Assembly: GCA_948146395.1 (NCBI GenBank)
Contig: OX411552.1
Location: forward strand, 7,205,686 to 7,269,685
Reading direction: 5' to 3'
From: Fragum whitleyi
Lineage: Eukaryota > Mollusca > Bivalvia > Cardiida > Cardiidae
DNA length: 64,000 bases
Shown piece after piece: positions 1-27,610 of this stretch; position 1 is the stretch's first letter; each line of letters opens with the position of its first letter. The notes under the pieces were generated by a model. It was not told the origin of the DNA. It saw only the letters and a program-made list of their open reading frames with translations, and did not search any database. Position numbers and translations under genes: made by a program.

Positions 1-29
1 TGATGCCTCCCTATCGGGGGCATAAAAAG
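1..29. mobile_element. Terminal fragment of a dispersed element ending in GGGGGCATAAAA
   Basis: The first 29 bases match the end of the element at 52911-53096 (ATGCCTCCCTATCG-GGGCATAAAAA). The rest would lie off the left edge. A related end is at 49710-49740. Confidence 0.45.
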
Positions 30-157
30 GTACTTACAACCTTTTACTCTCCCTTAAATATGAACTTGCTAATATGTCTCAAGCGCAATTTAACATACTC
101 TGAATCTACAAAATTGTAAGTAATCTGCATTAAGTATTTCCTTATGTAAAGAACCTA

Positions 158-16133
<15,976 letters not shown>

Positions 16134-16196
16134 TATCCAATAAAATATCTATAGTCCGTATTACCTGTAATGGAGAATTAGTAATCTGAAACTAAG

Positions 16197-16940
16197 GCTT
16201 GTGTTTGACCCTTAAACCAGGGTTTTGACCCTCAAAAATCTGAAAATATCCTTTCTTTTTTTTTTTTTTTTTTACCCTCAAAAATTTCCCCCCAAGGGGG
16301 AACTTGACCCCTTTCTGAGAAAATCTAAAGGGTCAAAACTTGGTTTTATTATTCAATTTTTCTAAGATTCATTTTTTATACTATTCAAAATTCTACTTAT
16401 TATTTTTCTCTTTATAATATATATAACAAGAAAAGGTCAAATCACACTGAAACCTGTAAAATTCTAAGCATAATTTACCCTTTCTGTAGTTTTGACCCCC
16501 AAAATTTCATGGATTAGGAGTCAATTTCAAACACTTGCACAAGCCCTGAAATAACTTCAATACAACACTCACAGAGCTCGTGTTAGTGTTTGATATTTGG
16601 GAGTCATTGACTCCTCACCTAAGAAATTCAGGGGGTCAAATCTGAATTTAAAGGAGTCAAAATGACAGATAAAGCAAATTATACGTAGAACTTTGCAGAT
16701 TGAAGAGTCACGTTAACTGGGTCTTGTAACAATTTGAAATAAGTAATTAATTTGTAGAACTTTAGATAGTAATTTGTGAAAATCTTGGGTATATAAAACC
16801 ATGTTTTGACCCTTAGAAATTCCTCTCAATGGGGGTCAAAATGACCCCCCCCCCCTTGGTAGAAATTTCTATGGATCAAATTAAGATATTTTAAGATTTT
16901 TTTGGGTCAAAACCCTGGTTTAAGGGTCAAACACAAGCCC
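16197..16940. mobile_element. GACCC-type inverted-repeat element
   Basis: Both ends carry a perfect inverted repeat of about 35 bp beginning GCTTGTGTTTGACCCTTAAA. Internal GACCCC/GGGGTC tracts form further palindromes, and a T-run is at 16256-16273. It may be two elements in inverted arrangement around 16555. Partial copies are at 2165-2283 and 3465-3790. It starts 33 bases upstream of the WWP1-like exon acceptor. Confidence 0.8.
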
Positions 16941-17036
16941 TGGACTCAGGCTTTGATACTAACAACCTTTTGTCATCAGCCTGCAGGACCTATAAGTCCT
17001 AAATCTTACAGGTCCTTACCAATAATAATAGGTCCT

Positions 17037-17462
17037 TCAGAGTTTGACACTAAGGGGAGTCCGAGACTCCTTGTTTACCAGTTGGACTTCTTCCATTTCC
17101 AAGTAAGGAGTCCAATGCACTCCAAGGGTCATATTACAATATTTTGGAAAACAATGCACAGAGCTGTATCCTTTATAACATTTGCAAAAAACTGTATATA
17201 TTTTCACTACAAAAGTTGCGGAAGAAAACATTTGCTTGCATCCTTCAGTGTTTTGAGAAAAAAAATCTTCTTTGGTAGAACATTGTGGAAAAGAAGAAAC
17301 TGTTAAACTTTTAACAAGCAATTTCTTTTTTTCCACTTTGTTCCCCCTTATGAAAATTTGGACTCCTTACTTGAAGCATGGGCTCCTTGGTTTCATGTGT
17401 TAGGAGTCCAATTGACTCCTTAATAATTGGACTCCTTAATCTCAGGAGTTAGTGTCGACCAC
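17037..17462. mobile_element. GGAGTCC-type palindromic element (copy 1)
   Basis: The outer motif GACACTAAGGGGAGTCCGAG recurs inverted near 17440 (CTCAGGAGTTAGTGTCG). Internal blocks AAGTAAGGAGTCCA and TGGACTCCTTACTTGAAG are also inverted. Related copy at 30190-30600. ORFs on both strands here are by-products. Confidence 0.6.
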
Positions 17463-17549
17463 TGCCCTTTATGAAAACTTCAATATTTCAAAGCAGTATA
17501 AGGAGCATCTTTTACAAATCAGTATGGGAAAGAAGAAATTCATAACAAG

Positions 17550-18090
17550 ACAGCAAATTGGCCCCAAATTGCTCACCTGAGTTAACAATAAAAAAGTTTG
17601 TCTGATGTAATCCTTGAATAAAGATAATGGAAATAAAAACAAGCTGGAGCAATGCTATTGGTTTTATTTTAAATCAAGATAATCGATCTGACCAATTTTA
17701 AAGTTGCTTGGGCTGAATATGTGGCCTCTACACAAGGTTTTTCTAAAATTTTACCCCGTGACCTAGTTTTTGACCTTACACGACCCAATTTTGAACTTGT
17801 TCAAGATTTCATCAAAATAACCATTCAGACTAATTTTCAGGCTGATTGAGCTGAAAATTTGGCCTCTACAGTGTCCACAAGGTTTTTCTATGATTTGACC
17901 CTCAGACCCTGTGACCTAGTTTTTGACTCCAGTTTACAAATTTTCGAATTGTCCAAGATCATTCTGACCATTTTTCTTTGTTGATTGGCCTAAAGATGTG
18001 GCATTTAGAGTGTCCACAAAGTAAATACTGACAACACCCACCACATAGATGCAGACTGGACATCACACAACCCTAAAAGCTCACATTGAG
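17550..18090 (+). mobile_element. Degenerate pearl-like element with about two 145-bp-type units
   Basis: The left end AATTGGCCCCAAATTGCTCA is followed by CCTGAGTTAACAAT. Units with GTGACCTAGTTTTTGACC and GTGTCCACAAGGTTTTTCTA follow, then an ACGG-like remnant and CCCTAAAAGCTCACATTGAG. It is the same family and orientation as 8751-12964 but older. Confidence 0.65.
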
Positions 18091-18099
18091 ACGAAACTA

Positions 18100-19000
18100 A
18101 TTTTTAGAACTTGGCAGATTCTAAATAAGATGACCATTAACTACAAGCCTGGAGGACATGCAACATTCTTCTACAAAACTTCAGGTCTCATACCTGAGGA
18201 CTGGTGTGAGTGTCAATATTTTACCTGTATACCAAAGTCATTCTATAGCATTTCAACTTTAACATTTGCAAATAGTTTGTGGAGCCTTACCAATATTTGC
18301 AATCAACAACAGCCTTCCAGCCAGCATTATGTCATCATTTTAAGATAAGTACGTCTACAGCTTGTAGACTACAGGACTTTAACCTTTTACTTTACTGTCA
18401 GCTTGACACATAGGCATACTGATCTGTTTGTTTTTATGGGCAAATTGTAAAATGGTTAATTGTCAAATAATCCGAGAACTTTACAGTTACTGCCCATTTC
18501 AGATCAAGGAATTTGTGTTTATAGGAGGATTAATCAAAATCTCCTTCAACTGATCGAACACTTGTTGTTCAGTCTCGTTCCATATCCGTGGACATGTAAC
18601 CCTATGATTTTTTGTAACCCGCCAATTTAATTAATTTCTATATCTTTAAAATATAGTAGTCACGCATATTGTGTAAGCGGTAATCCACCCCAGCTTCTAG
18701 AGTAAGTAATCACAATCGACCTCAAAACAACCAATGATTTTTATTTTCGCATGTGAGGATGTTTTAGTGTTGACACATTGAATTTTGGGATAGTATGTAA
18801 TTTACATTTGAGCTTTAACCTTGCAGCAGGTGTTAGTTTGGAAAATCTTTGTTGTTACTTTTACTTCTATGTACAATTGTGGTGGTCCTAGGCCATATAA
18901 ATTGAAACTCGAGAGCATAATTATGTGGGACAAAAGTCGCATCTTGAAAAGATTTAATACTATGTGTACAATTTTATGCGAGTTTGTTGCAGACTGGTGT
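18100..19000. other. No gene recognised
   Basis: AT-rich sequence with short unremarkable ORFs on both strands. No splice-supported coding segment or repeat family was identified. Confidence 0.5.
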
Positions 19001-19009
19001 AAGATGCTT

Positions 19010-19110
19010 GCCTAGAAAGAAACATCTGGCTGTCACTAGAGCTCGAACCCCTGACCTTCGGACCAGGAGACCTACACCCTTACCACTGAACTTCACATAA
19101 CTGTAATGAT
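19010..19110 (-). mobile_element. tRNA-like SINE head
   Basis: On the minus strand TTCAGTGGTAAGGGTGTAGG (A box) and CAGGGGTTCGAGC (B box) are spaced as in a tRNA. The cloverleaf is not clean enough for a functional tRNA gene. Confidence 0.45.
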
Positions 19111-19185
19111 AAATTCGGTGGAAGCTGTCACTCAATTGGCTAATATTGGTAGAAAGGTTCACACACATAAAGCTTATATTTTCTT

Positions 19186-20650
19186 AAGTGCTTTTCGGTG
19201 GTTTATCGAGAAATAACGGTAGATTATCACTTGAGAATCTCTACCCAAAAGCAGTGAAATTATCAAAACTTATACCCTGCTTTTGTGCATTTTATCCTAT
19301 CTGACGTCATCTATGCGAGGCGAAATAAGTGACGTCACAATGAAAGTTGCATAGCAACAGGGTTGGCAAGTATTGACCGGGGCGGTTTTAACCGGGTGGT
19401 TTTAACCTGTTAAAACCGCCCCAGTCAATACTTCTCAGAGTGGTCAATACTGGTCAATACCGGTCAATACTGGTTGATTGCAAGAAACAGGGTGGTCATT
19501 ACTGGTTAATTGAAAATTTTAGTAGGCAGTGATTGAATTTTCAAATTAGTTTTTATTACTGTATGAAGTATAGTGTTTATTTTGAATGTATATACATGTA
19601 TATACTGGTTAATCATTATGCTGACTATGGTCATGGAAAAGGCTATAATGTCATTTCTAATGAAAACTCTGAATTGGCATAGGTAACTTAATTGACACTA
19701 CTTTCACACTTATTTTAACTGGATGCACACATTTCAAATTGCTATCAGATGTCAAGCAATATTTATAACTAACATCTCAATTACCAGTGATTGTATATTG
19801 ATAAAACGAAGACACACCCATGCAATCAATAGGACAGTCCAGACTTAGTTTGTGAAACATTTTTGGTCCTTGGTAGATCCCAAATATCCAGAAACAGTCT
19901 ATCAGATTTTTCATACAAATATTTTGGCCTTTAAATGACTGTATCAAGTTTTTCCTTTAAAGCTTTTATGATTTCTTTTATTGTGTGGTTATTAAGTTGT
20001 TCATATTATTTCAAAAATGCAATAAAAAAAGCAACTACATTTATTTGTTTTATGTAAGGAAGTATGATGAATTCTTGAAAAGACCAATTGACCACCAATC
20101 AACCACTGCATTGACCAGATAGCCTGTAGCCTTTCAAAATGGAAGAACTTCCTTCTATTATTTCTATTACTACATCATTAATAATAATTGCCTTAGTTAT
20201 CAAGTTTATTTTATCAAAATACAAGAATTTGGTACGTAAAGGCATGATGGTAGGGAATGGTTATATGAATTGATCATTCGACCACCAATCGACCAGTATT
20301 GACCGGTATTGACCAGTATTGACCGGTTAAAACCAGTATTGACCACCGGTCTGGTCAATACTCCAATCGACCGGTTGATTGCCAACCCTGCATAGCAATC
20401 ACATGCGAAATGACGCAAATATATCCTAGAAATTTCATATTTTGTCTCATTTTTGCAATAAAGAAAAAGAATAATCGTTAATTTTGTTTTTCGAGTAAGA
20501 TTGATTTATATTTCATTGAGTGACCAATGAAAGCTATATTTTTCCCTCGTGGCTCCACCACTCGTGAAATATATAGCTTTTGTTGGTCACTCAATGAAAA
20601 TAAATCGTTTTTACATGGAAACAAACGATTATCCTCTATTTTATTCATAT
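19186..20650 (+). mobile_element. AATCGTTTG hairpin element (copy A), split by a hAT-like insertion
   Basis: The left part, 19186-19357 (GTGCTTTTCGGTGGTTTATC...), and right part, 20399-20650, align with the uninterrupted reverse-orientation copy at 31590-32005. The right part holds a palindrome of about 55-bp arms (ATTGAGTGACCAATGAAAGC / GCTTTTGTTGGTCACTCAAT). Confidence 0.8.
19358..20390 (+). mobile_element. hAT-superfamily-like non-autonomous transposon
   Basis: Perfect 12-bp TIRs CAGGGTTGGCAA / TTGCCAACCCTG, flanked by a perfect 8-bp target duplication CATAGCAA (19350-19357 and 20391-20398). CAGGG ends with 8-bp duplications are hAT hallmarks. Subterminal regions are packed with GGTCAATAC / GTATTGACC in both orientations (19368-19490 and 20278-20370). 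No transposase ORF in the 1,033 bp. Confidence 0.9.
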
Positions 20651-20659
20651 GTTACTCCT

Positions 20660-21390
20660 CTAGCAGTAACACTGACAATAAGGAAGTTCCCTGATTATCA
20701 AATGTAGACTTTTGCAAAAATAAGGTCAATGGTCACACATCAAGAATCATTCTACAAGTCTCCTTAATGGCATTAACTAGAGAAATTTAGAATTAAAGTA
20801 GCGAAACTGTAAGGCTTATTATTTTTGAGTCTATTGCCGTTTTAGTTAAATATTGTCTTAATTGTTGATGTGACATGTTCTGTCAAACTGAAATCAACAC
20901 TTGTCATTTACATAAACTTAGCAACACAAACAACTACAGTATTTCTTATTTTCTTTAACAATCCATCTCTAGCTAGAAATATTTTGGGAAACATGGAGTA
21001 TTATTTTTCATGTGTAGAATTACCGTTTAACTTACACTAACGTCGATAGAAGATAAATGTCAATTATTGTCATTAAACTCCAATCATTTTGCTCGATGTT
21101 TTGGCCACCATACCTGACCTAATCACGTGACATGACGTACTTGTAGATTGACTGAAGTTTTTTTCCAGGCATACAAGGGTGTTTCTTCAGAGTTATATTT
21201 CTCTCTTTTTTATTTTCTATGGAAGCAGCTTTGTCCATGGTGAAAAACAAAATAATGGAAAAAATAACCAAAACCATCGAAGACGGAAAATGACGAAAAT
21301 CAACGAACACTGTTTGTGTTGTTGTTGTAGATTTTCTTGATTCGTACCTTCATTTTTCGAGAGAAATAAATCAAAGTAATCTGCTAAGAT
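20660..21390. other. No gene recognised
   Basis: A minus-strand ATG with a good context (ACCATGG at 21238) and a following GT is present, but no downstream exon or family match supports it. A segment near 20760-20790 recurs near 31150-31180. Confidence 0.4.
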
Positions 21391-21394
21391 TTGT

Positions 21395-21500
21395 CCGTTT
21401 GAGTTCTGCGCCGCTTTCAACAATCTTTCAGTTACAACTTGACGGCTGGAGCACATATCAATGGATTCCTGGTATTTCTCTCACCAGTTCTATTATTACC
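21395..21500 (-). mobile_element. SINE B fragment
   Basis: It matches the 3' half of the SINE at 23886-24118 on the opposite strand: ATACCAGGAATCCATTG, TGCTCCAGCCG, TGTTGAAAGCGGCG. The tRNA head is absent. Confidence 0.6.
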
Positions 21501-22418
21501 ACAGGAACTTGAAATTTCTAGTAATAGTAGGCCTATATAGTTACTCTATCTATATAGGCCTATAAGTAAACTCTATGATTTAATATCATATATAAAACAG
21601 AAATATACATATTGATACACACATAACTAACACCAATTATTAAAACCATTTCAGGCAGCATTTTGTTTATGGGCGACCAAAGTATCGTATCTACAGCACC
21701 TATTAATGCGTCCTGTTGTTGTCAACAAAATAGCTTGGAGGAAAAAAAAATATTCCACTGTTTTCCATGAAAAAATGTATCTATAGAGAAAGTAAAATAT
21801 TTTCTTCATCTCTTTATCCTGGCTTAAGTGCACTTGGTCGACGTCATGGTCTTTTGGAAATCAGGCTAACCCTAAAATTTGTCATACGGAGGTCTTTGGG
21901 GAATTTGTCTCGTTCACAAAAATCACAAAACACAACATTTACATCGAATTTATGCTGTTTTGTGACCAACCTTAAGATGTTATTCAATTAATGCACATGA
22001 CACGGTGTCACAACCAATGTCATTCCCCATAAGACAAACGGGCGTAGTCTGGCCGGGATCGGATCTTAGTTGAGGCAGGAGTCGTCGCCAGTTAGTTAGG
22101 ATTTTTGGCCGACATGTCACCTAAGCCAGCGAGAATAACCTTGAATCTACGGCTTTTTCAAGGTGTAGTTACGAAATTTCGATCGCCTATTCGTTCTCTA
22201 TAGTGTGTTAGACAGAAGAAATGTTCGAGACTAGTTACAGGTTACAGACTATAAAAGAAAGTTGTCTAAGTGAAATACTTTTTTCAAAACGTTGAACACT
22301 TTGAGCAAATGGTCGAATAGTGCAAGGTTCATATATTTCTTGCGTTGCACATCCCGAAAAAGTATCAATTATACAATATTATCAATTGTGTAGTTAAAAT
22401 TTCTGTGTCTTTTTGGCG

Positions 22419-22720
22419 TGTGTGTGTTTCCGTTTATTTATCGTCGCTACCGTAGCACATGCCCATATAAGCGACGCCCCATAAGACCGGCGGTTAGTTG
22501 TTACGGGGGATAGTGCAAGGATACATGACGAAACTACTGTTGAGATCCGCCATGGTTCTTTAACGTGCTCGGTGTAAAGCACCGTCTCACGGGGCCCCGG
22601 TTTAACGTCTCATCCGAAAGACAATAAATTTGTTAGTGTACCAGCCCGGAAATTGAACCCTAGACGTCGAACTTCAATGGTTTTGAAGTCCAGTGCTCTA
22701 CCAACTGAGCTAATCGGGCT
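22419..22720 (-). mobile_element. SINE A, tRNA-headed (copy 1)
   Basis: Minus strand: head AGCCCGATTAGCTCAGTTGG with B box GGGTTCAATTTCC, conserved core TCGGATGAGACGTTAAACCG, and 3' end ATAAATAAACGGAAACAC. Copies: 22834-23132, 23215-23370, 27126-27428, 50960-51260. The GATGAGACGTTAAACCGAGG core resembles the conserved central domain of V-type SINEs. Confidence 0.85.
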
Positions 22721-22833
22721 GACTCTTTTTGCGGTGATCAAGGTGCCGCGTGATAAAAGTCGCTCACTAAAGGGTAATTAGTAAGGCCAATTATCATTTG
22801 CACAATTACAAAATAAGGCTGACGATTATAGGG

Positions 22834-23132
22834 CGTGTGTATTTCCGTTTATTTATCGTCGCTACCGTAGCACATGCCAATATGAGCGACGCCCCCAGAA
22901 GACGGTTAGTTGTTACGGGGGATAGTGCAAGGATACATGACGAAACAACTGTTGAGATCCGCCATGGTTCTTTAACGTGCTCGGTGTAAAGCACCGTCTC
23001 TCGGGGCCTCGGTTTAACGTCTCATCCGAAAGACAATAAATTTGTTAGTGTACCAGCCCGGAAATCGAACCCACGCCGCCGAACTCCAATGGTTTTGAAG
23101 TCCGGTGCTCTACCAACTGAGCTAATCGGGCT
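22834..23132 (-). mobile_element. SINE A (copy 2)
   Basis: Near-identical in layout to copy 1 and in the same orientation about 415 bp away. Head at 23132, 3' end near 22834. Confidence 0.85.
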
Positions 23133-23214
23133 GGTCTTAAGTCTTCTATTAAAAAAGAAGAATACCCAACGGTGAGGGTATTTTGACGCGTGTAGATAAA
23201 AAGGGGGATACTGA

Positions 23215-23370
23215 ATTTCAAGCTCAGTCGGTAGAGCACCGGACTTCAAAACAATAGAAGGTCGATCGCGTGGGTTCGATTCCCAGGCTGACACACTAAC
23301 AAACTTTCCAGAATGAGACATTAAACCGAGGTCCCGTGAGACAAAATATTTAATCTCGGTGCGACTTAAA
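23215..23370 (+). mobile_element. SINE A, truncated copy 3
   Basis: Plus-strand head AAGCTCAGTCGGTAGAGCAC, B box GGGTTCGATTCC, then AATGAGACATTAAACCGAGG. The 3' half is lost. It lies head-to-head with copy 2. Confidence 0.7.
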
Positions 23371-23434
23371 CATGATCGTTCTACAAATATGATTTTATAA
23401 GGTGCGGTCTACCTTCTTTGGGACGGCTGCTATC

Positions 23435-23793
23435 AAACACATTGCGGCTTTCTGTTTAAGATTCGCTCTTTTTGGGGCTCATCATTTCCGACCGAACAGA
23501 TAATTTTTGGTACTGATGAAGAACAAGCGCTTTTGAACGTAATAAAATATGCTTTTCATCATTCCTCGCGTATTTTGTGGACACAATATTCAGTTGAAAA
23601 CTTGAAAAGGAATTTAAACAAACTATTAGTGGCAGAAAACAATCAAACACAATTAATAAACAAATTATTCGGGGAAAATAGAATCCTTGCATCATCTTCA
23701 AAAATAGCATATTTGGAAAGAAAAGAAGACATTTTGGAACAGTTTGCAAGGGTAGATAACGGGTTTCTATGGACAAATTATTGTTTGTTCTAA
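23435..23793 (+). pseudogene. MULE-type transposase fragment
   Basis: An open frame holds IIFGTDEEQALLNVIKYAFH, then SVENLKRNLNKLL and LINKLFGENRILASSSKIAY, ending at a stop after 23790. FGTDGE-x-AL followed by a basic N-x-x-x-L helix and a [LI]FG block is the pattern of MULE transposase catalytic cores in invertebrates. The usual Cys/His before the helix (LC..H) is not kept, and upstream and downstream parts are missing. A decayed fragment of a larger element is likely; a host gene derived from one is possible. Confidence 0.45.
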
Positions 23794-23885
23794 GACTATA
23801 TCAGTTTGTTTTTATTCCCAAACTATTACATCCTATGATAACACTATTTCACTGTATGTAGACTATGTAAGTTCAAATATTAGAT

Positions 23886-24118
23886 CGACGGCGGCACTCA
23901 TTCTTTCCGACTATTTGTCTCTCACCAATGGGTTGATAATCGTAGACCTATGTGAGATAGCAGCTGGAGGCTAGGAAAGGATGTGATGGTTGTACTGTTG
24001 AGAGAAATACCAGGAAACCATTGTTAGGTGCTCCAGCCGCCGCGATATAACTGAAATAATGTTGAAAGCGGCGTAAAACTCCATTCAATCAATCAATCAA
24101 TCAATCAAATATTAGATG
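23886..24118 (+). mobile_element. SINE B (copy 1)
   Basis: It begins GACGGCGGCACTCATTC, has GTGAGATAGCAGCTGGAGGC and GCTCCAGCCGCCGCGATATA, and ends with a TCAA repeat tail (CAATCAATCAATCAATCAA). The tRNA head is missing here but is present in the copy at 24683. Other copies: 21395-21500, 37468-37902, 52596-52766. Confidence 0.75.
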
Positions 24119-24682
24119 TACCTAAGATGGCGACTGTAATTCGTTGAAATGTATGGTTCATTTCTCTACCCATCAAGACGAGTGTTTTTGTCAGGGTCTT
24201 TCTGCAATGGGAAATTCAAGTCATTTTTTCTTAGTCTATCGCTTCGATTTTCAACGTCGCCAAAATTCGATGTTCAGTCAGGCATTATAGACTGACGGTA
24301 CTATTTCTTTTGAAAGGGGTTATACTCTTTTGTTCTCCAGTTAAATGCCTTCACTACGATATCCAACATCATCTATGAACATGCCAATTAAACAGTTTTG
24401 GGCTAGAAATGAATAATACTTACCTAATAAACATAACCTTTCTGCCATCTTTGTTCCATCCAACATTTTTGACGTACAAATTTTCCATACAGTGTATTTT
24501 GAAAAAAGATTGTGAAAACATGAACCTAAAGATAAAGACACTTGATAATTAGTATTTTCAAAATCGCCGTCACTAATCGATCGTCTGCAAGACACCGAAC
24601 ATTCAAAAATGCGCACTTCATTGAAGGGGCAACTTTCAATCAGCTGATCATGCTAAAGTCTTTAAGAATTAATCATTCTGTG

Positions 24683-24868
24683 CTCCGGACTGTCAATTTA
24701 GGGGTCCCAGTTTCGATTCCCGACGGCGGGACTCATCGTTTCCAACTATTTGTCCCTCACCCATGGGCTCAGATAATCGAAGGCCAATATGAGATAGCAG
24801 CTTGAGGCTGGGAATTGGTGTAAGGGCGGTACTGGTGAGAGAATACCAGGAATCCATTGTTAGGAGTT
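24683..24868 (+). mobile_element. SINE B (copy 2, with tRNA-like head)
   Basis: A head with GTGCTCCGGACTGTCAATTT and B box GTTTCGATTCCC leads into GACGGCGGGACTCATCG and the shared body. The 3' part after ATCCATTGTTAGG is lost. Confidence 0.65.
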
Positions 24869-25095
24869 CAAAAATTGACAGTTATCATTTCATTTTCATT
24901 TATTCAGCAAATAAGCACATTCTTTAATTTTGGCAATTAACAATAGCATGAGGCATTTGGCATGAAAACGTGAGCTACAGATGTAATTCATACCGTCAAG
25001 AAAGTATATATATATTCGAAACATACAAAATAATGTAACCATAATCAAGTTGGATGGTCGCAAAAGACAACGGCCGATAAAATTTTAAAATAGAC

Positions 25096-25300
25096 ATTCA
25101 CATTTTGCCACCGTGGATGATGTTATCAACATGCAAAATATGAACATTGTTACCGCTTCAGTTACAATGTTCATGTTTTGCATTTTGATAAAATCATCGT
25201 GGCCAATCCTGAATGTCTTTATTAGGTTTGAAGTAACTACCAATAAATGTGTTTTTGGAAAAGTTTTTAAGACAGACGGACAGACAGACGGACAACGGTA
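25096..25300. repeat. Hairpin element with a GACGGACAGAC run
   Basis: Inverted arms around 25151-25165 (CCGTGGATGATGTTATCAAC... against ...GATAAAATCATCGTGG) are followed by a PuACGGAC-type tract at 25269-25290. This resembles the ends of pearl-like elements. Confidence 0.5.
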
Positions 25301-25309
25301 AAACAATTT

Positions 25310-26930
25310 GTCCCCGATAAAATGATTAACTACTGGTATATCCTGGAAAAATATAATACAAATAAGGCCATCAATATAAGAATGAATAAAAAAATAAAAA
25401 TACTCAGAGTAGAACAAAGTCCACGTCGTTGAGTCTGGTAACATTTCCGATGGGAGTGGCTAAGAGGTCTACAACAGGGTTTGGGCTTCACTCATCAATG
25501 AAAGGTAACTCTGTTTATCATTTGGTTGTAAATGGGATAATCTTTATCTCCCTTTCCTTTCCATATGGCCAGACCCCACCGGATTTTGAGCCTTCTTTGT
25601 TCTATATAAAATTGCACTCGTTTCCGGTGCTGTGGTAGATTCCATAGAAAGGTTTGAACTTTGACCTCTATAGGTCTTCATCTTTATTCAATGTCCTATT
25701 CTTGAGTAAGAAAGAAAAAAAATATGCAAACTCCCTTCAACTTTTCGCCTACCCAGGGAGAACCGTCTTTCTTCCACATTGGAAGAGGACAGTTCATTTG
25801 GGTACGACCCCCACCTGTTATCCGTCCTTTCGCAAAGGAAATAGTACACGGAGAGGGTCAACTCAAAAGGTAAATCAAAGAAGAGATGCAAAACTAGGTG
25901 AAAATGACAAAAATGAGCACTAGGATTACCATTTTACACTTGAAAATAACGTTTCAATGTCGCACTACTTTTTTTTAAAGGATCTACTTTTACCTATGAC
26001 CCCCGGAAGAAAATTCCAGTGATGTAACCCCATATTCTCCTCCTTTTTCTTTTTCATATTCATCATGAAATATGAAAAAATATGAATATATAATAAAAAT
26101 AAGTTGTTTCAATAGGAAATATAGGAAATATAAAAAGTTATTTGCTTATTCTAGCAGTATGTATATTTCATGCAAAAGAATTCGTTCGACCCACGCGCAC
26201 CTGCTACGTCTGACCGATACAATACAAAAAACTAAATAACTCTACAAATACGTTAAAGTATAAGCCCATATTAACAGGTACGTCAGATTAAAGTATCTTC
26301 TTCTCTTAGATAACATAATATGTTATTATTTATGCACTATATTCCATACGCCGCCATTTCTTTCATACGGCGCCCTATACTTCATTCGGCGTAATTTAGT
26401 AGTACCCGTGTGGAGCCTTCTTCGTCTCAGAATGGGACAGCCTCAGTCAAAGTTTGCATAGATATGTTTAGAGTCCCTGATTTTGAAAATATTCACTTGT
26501 CAATCTTCAATTTATCAAAATCGTTCACATCTTCCGAGGTTTAAATATCTATCTGCTTCAATTTATTAATTATGACTTCTTAGTCCAAATGTAGCAAATG
26601 TTTTACGATATCGCTTGTGCCCAGATGAGCTAAAATTACTATTTGATATTAATGAGAAAGATTCAAGGAACATAATAATGTATATGACAGTAATGTTTGT
26701 TGTATTCTGGTCAGAAGACCGTTTTGTACTTACAATGTGTATTGTATCGTATTGTGTTGCGTTGCTTGATCAGCCGTTTAAGTTTTTAGAAATTTAATTC
26801 AAGCTGTTGTATTATAAAATTCAAATGGTTAAATCAATATTCGTAACATCTTGTATCGAAAGAGATGTAAAGATTATTACAAGATCATGGTGAGAGACTA
26901 CGCATATTGGCTATATGGTGAGCTTAAGGT
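25310..26930. other. No gene recognised
   Basis: Several short ORFs occur on both strands, none with a recognisable domain or paired splice sites. Confidence 0.4.
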
Positions 26931-26933
26931 TTC

Positions 26934-27085
26934 CCTATTTATAGCATCACAATGTCACAATACGTTATTTATAGCATCACAATGTCACAAAAAGTTATTT
27001 ATAGAATCACAATGTCACAATAAGTTATTTATAGCATCACAATGTCACAATAAGTTATTTATAGCATCACAATGTCACAATAAGT
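26934..27085 (+). repeat. 30-bp tandem repeat, 5 units
   Basis: Unit TTATTTATAGCATCACAATG + TCACAATAAG, five copies with a handful of substitutions. The reading frame stays open because 30 is a multiple of 3, which makes a spurious repeat peptide. Confidence 0.95.
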
Positions 27086-27125
27086 TGGAAATATATCTAT
27101 CTCTATCCTGCTTTGATCATTAACC

Positions 27126-27428
27126 AGCCCGATTAGCGCAGCTGGTAGAGCACCGGACTTCAAAACCATTGAAGTTCGACTGCGTGGGCTCGATTCCCGG
27201 GCTGGTACACTAACAAAACTAATTGGCTTTCGGATGAGACGTTAAACCGAGGCCCCGTGAGACGGTGCTTTACATCGAGCACGTTAAATAACCGTGGCGG
27301 ATCTCGGCAGTAGTTTCGCCATGTATCCATGCACTATCCCCCGTAACAACTAACCGTCTTCTTGGGGCGTTGCTCACATAGGCATGTGCTAGGGTAGCGA
27401 CGAAAAAATAAACGGAAATACACACACA
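27126..27428 (+). mobile_element. SINE A (copy 4)
   Basis: Full-length: head AGCCCGATTAGCGCAGCTGG, B box GGGCTCGATTCCC, core, 3' end AACGGAAATACACACA. A short direct repeat TGATCATT is on both sides (27114-27121 and about 27432-27439), a likely target duplication. Confidence 0.85.
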
Positions 27429-27610
27429 CTCTGATCATTTATTTATTATTTTGTTAAACAAACTGCAATTTATGATTACATTGACATCAATCTGACCAAG
27501 TTTTTCCGACGATATTTAAGAGGTAAAAACATTAAATATGGGCTGGTATTCTGTACTGTCTGTTAAAGTTCAGCAAGGAAATGTCGTGGACATCAGCAGA
27601 AAAGTTTCCT

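Noticed and set aside
21141..21238. Minus-strand ATG in a good context (ACCATGG) with 33 codons and gtacgt
   Set aside because: No acceptor-compatible next exon in the WWP1-like frame and no recognised domain.
21217..21456. Minus-strand ORF with CSSRQVVTERLLKAAQNSNG and a following gtacga
   Set aside because: The first half is the SINE B body (shared with 24020-24080 and 37510-37560), so the frame is repeat-derived. No partner exon was found, though an exonised SINE cannot be excluded.
24424..24466. Minus-strand MLDGTKMAERLCLLG followed by a good donor gtaagt
   Set aside because: Only 43 nt and no matching downstream exon or family; it may be chance.
27126..27200. tRNA gene
   Set aside because: The A and B boxes are fine, but the anticodon stem does not pair and the sequence is the head of a five-copy SINE.
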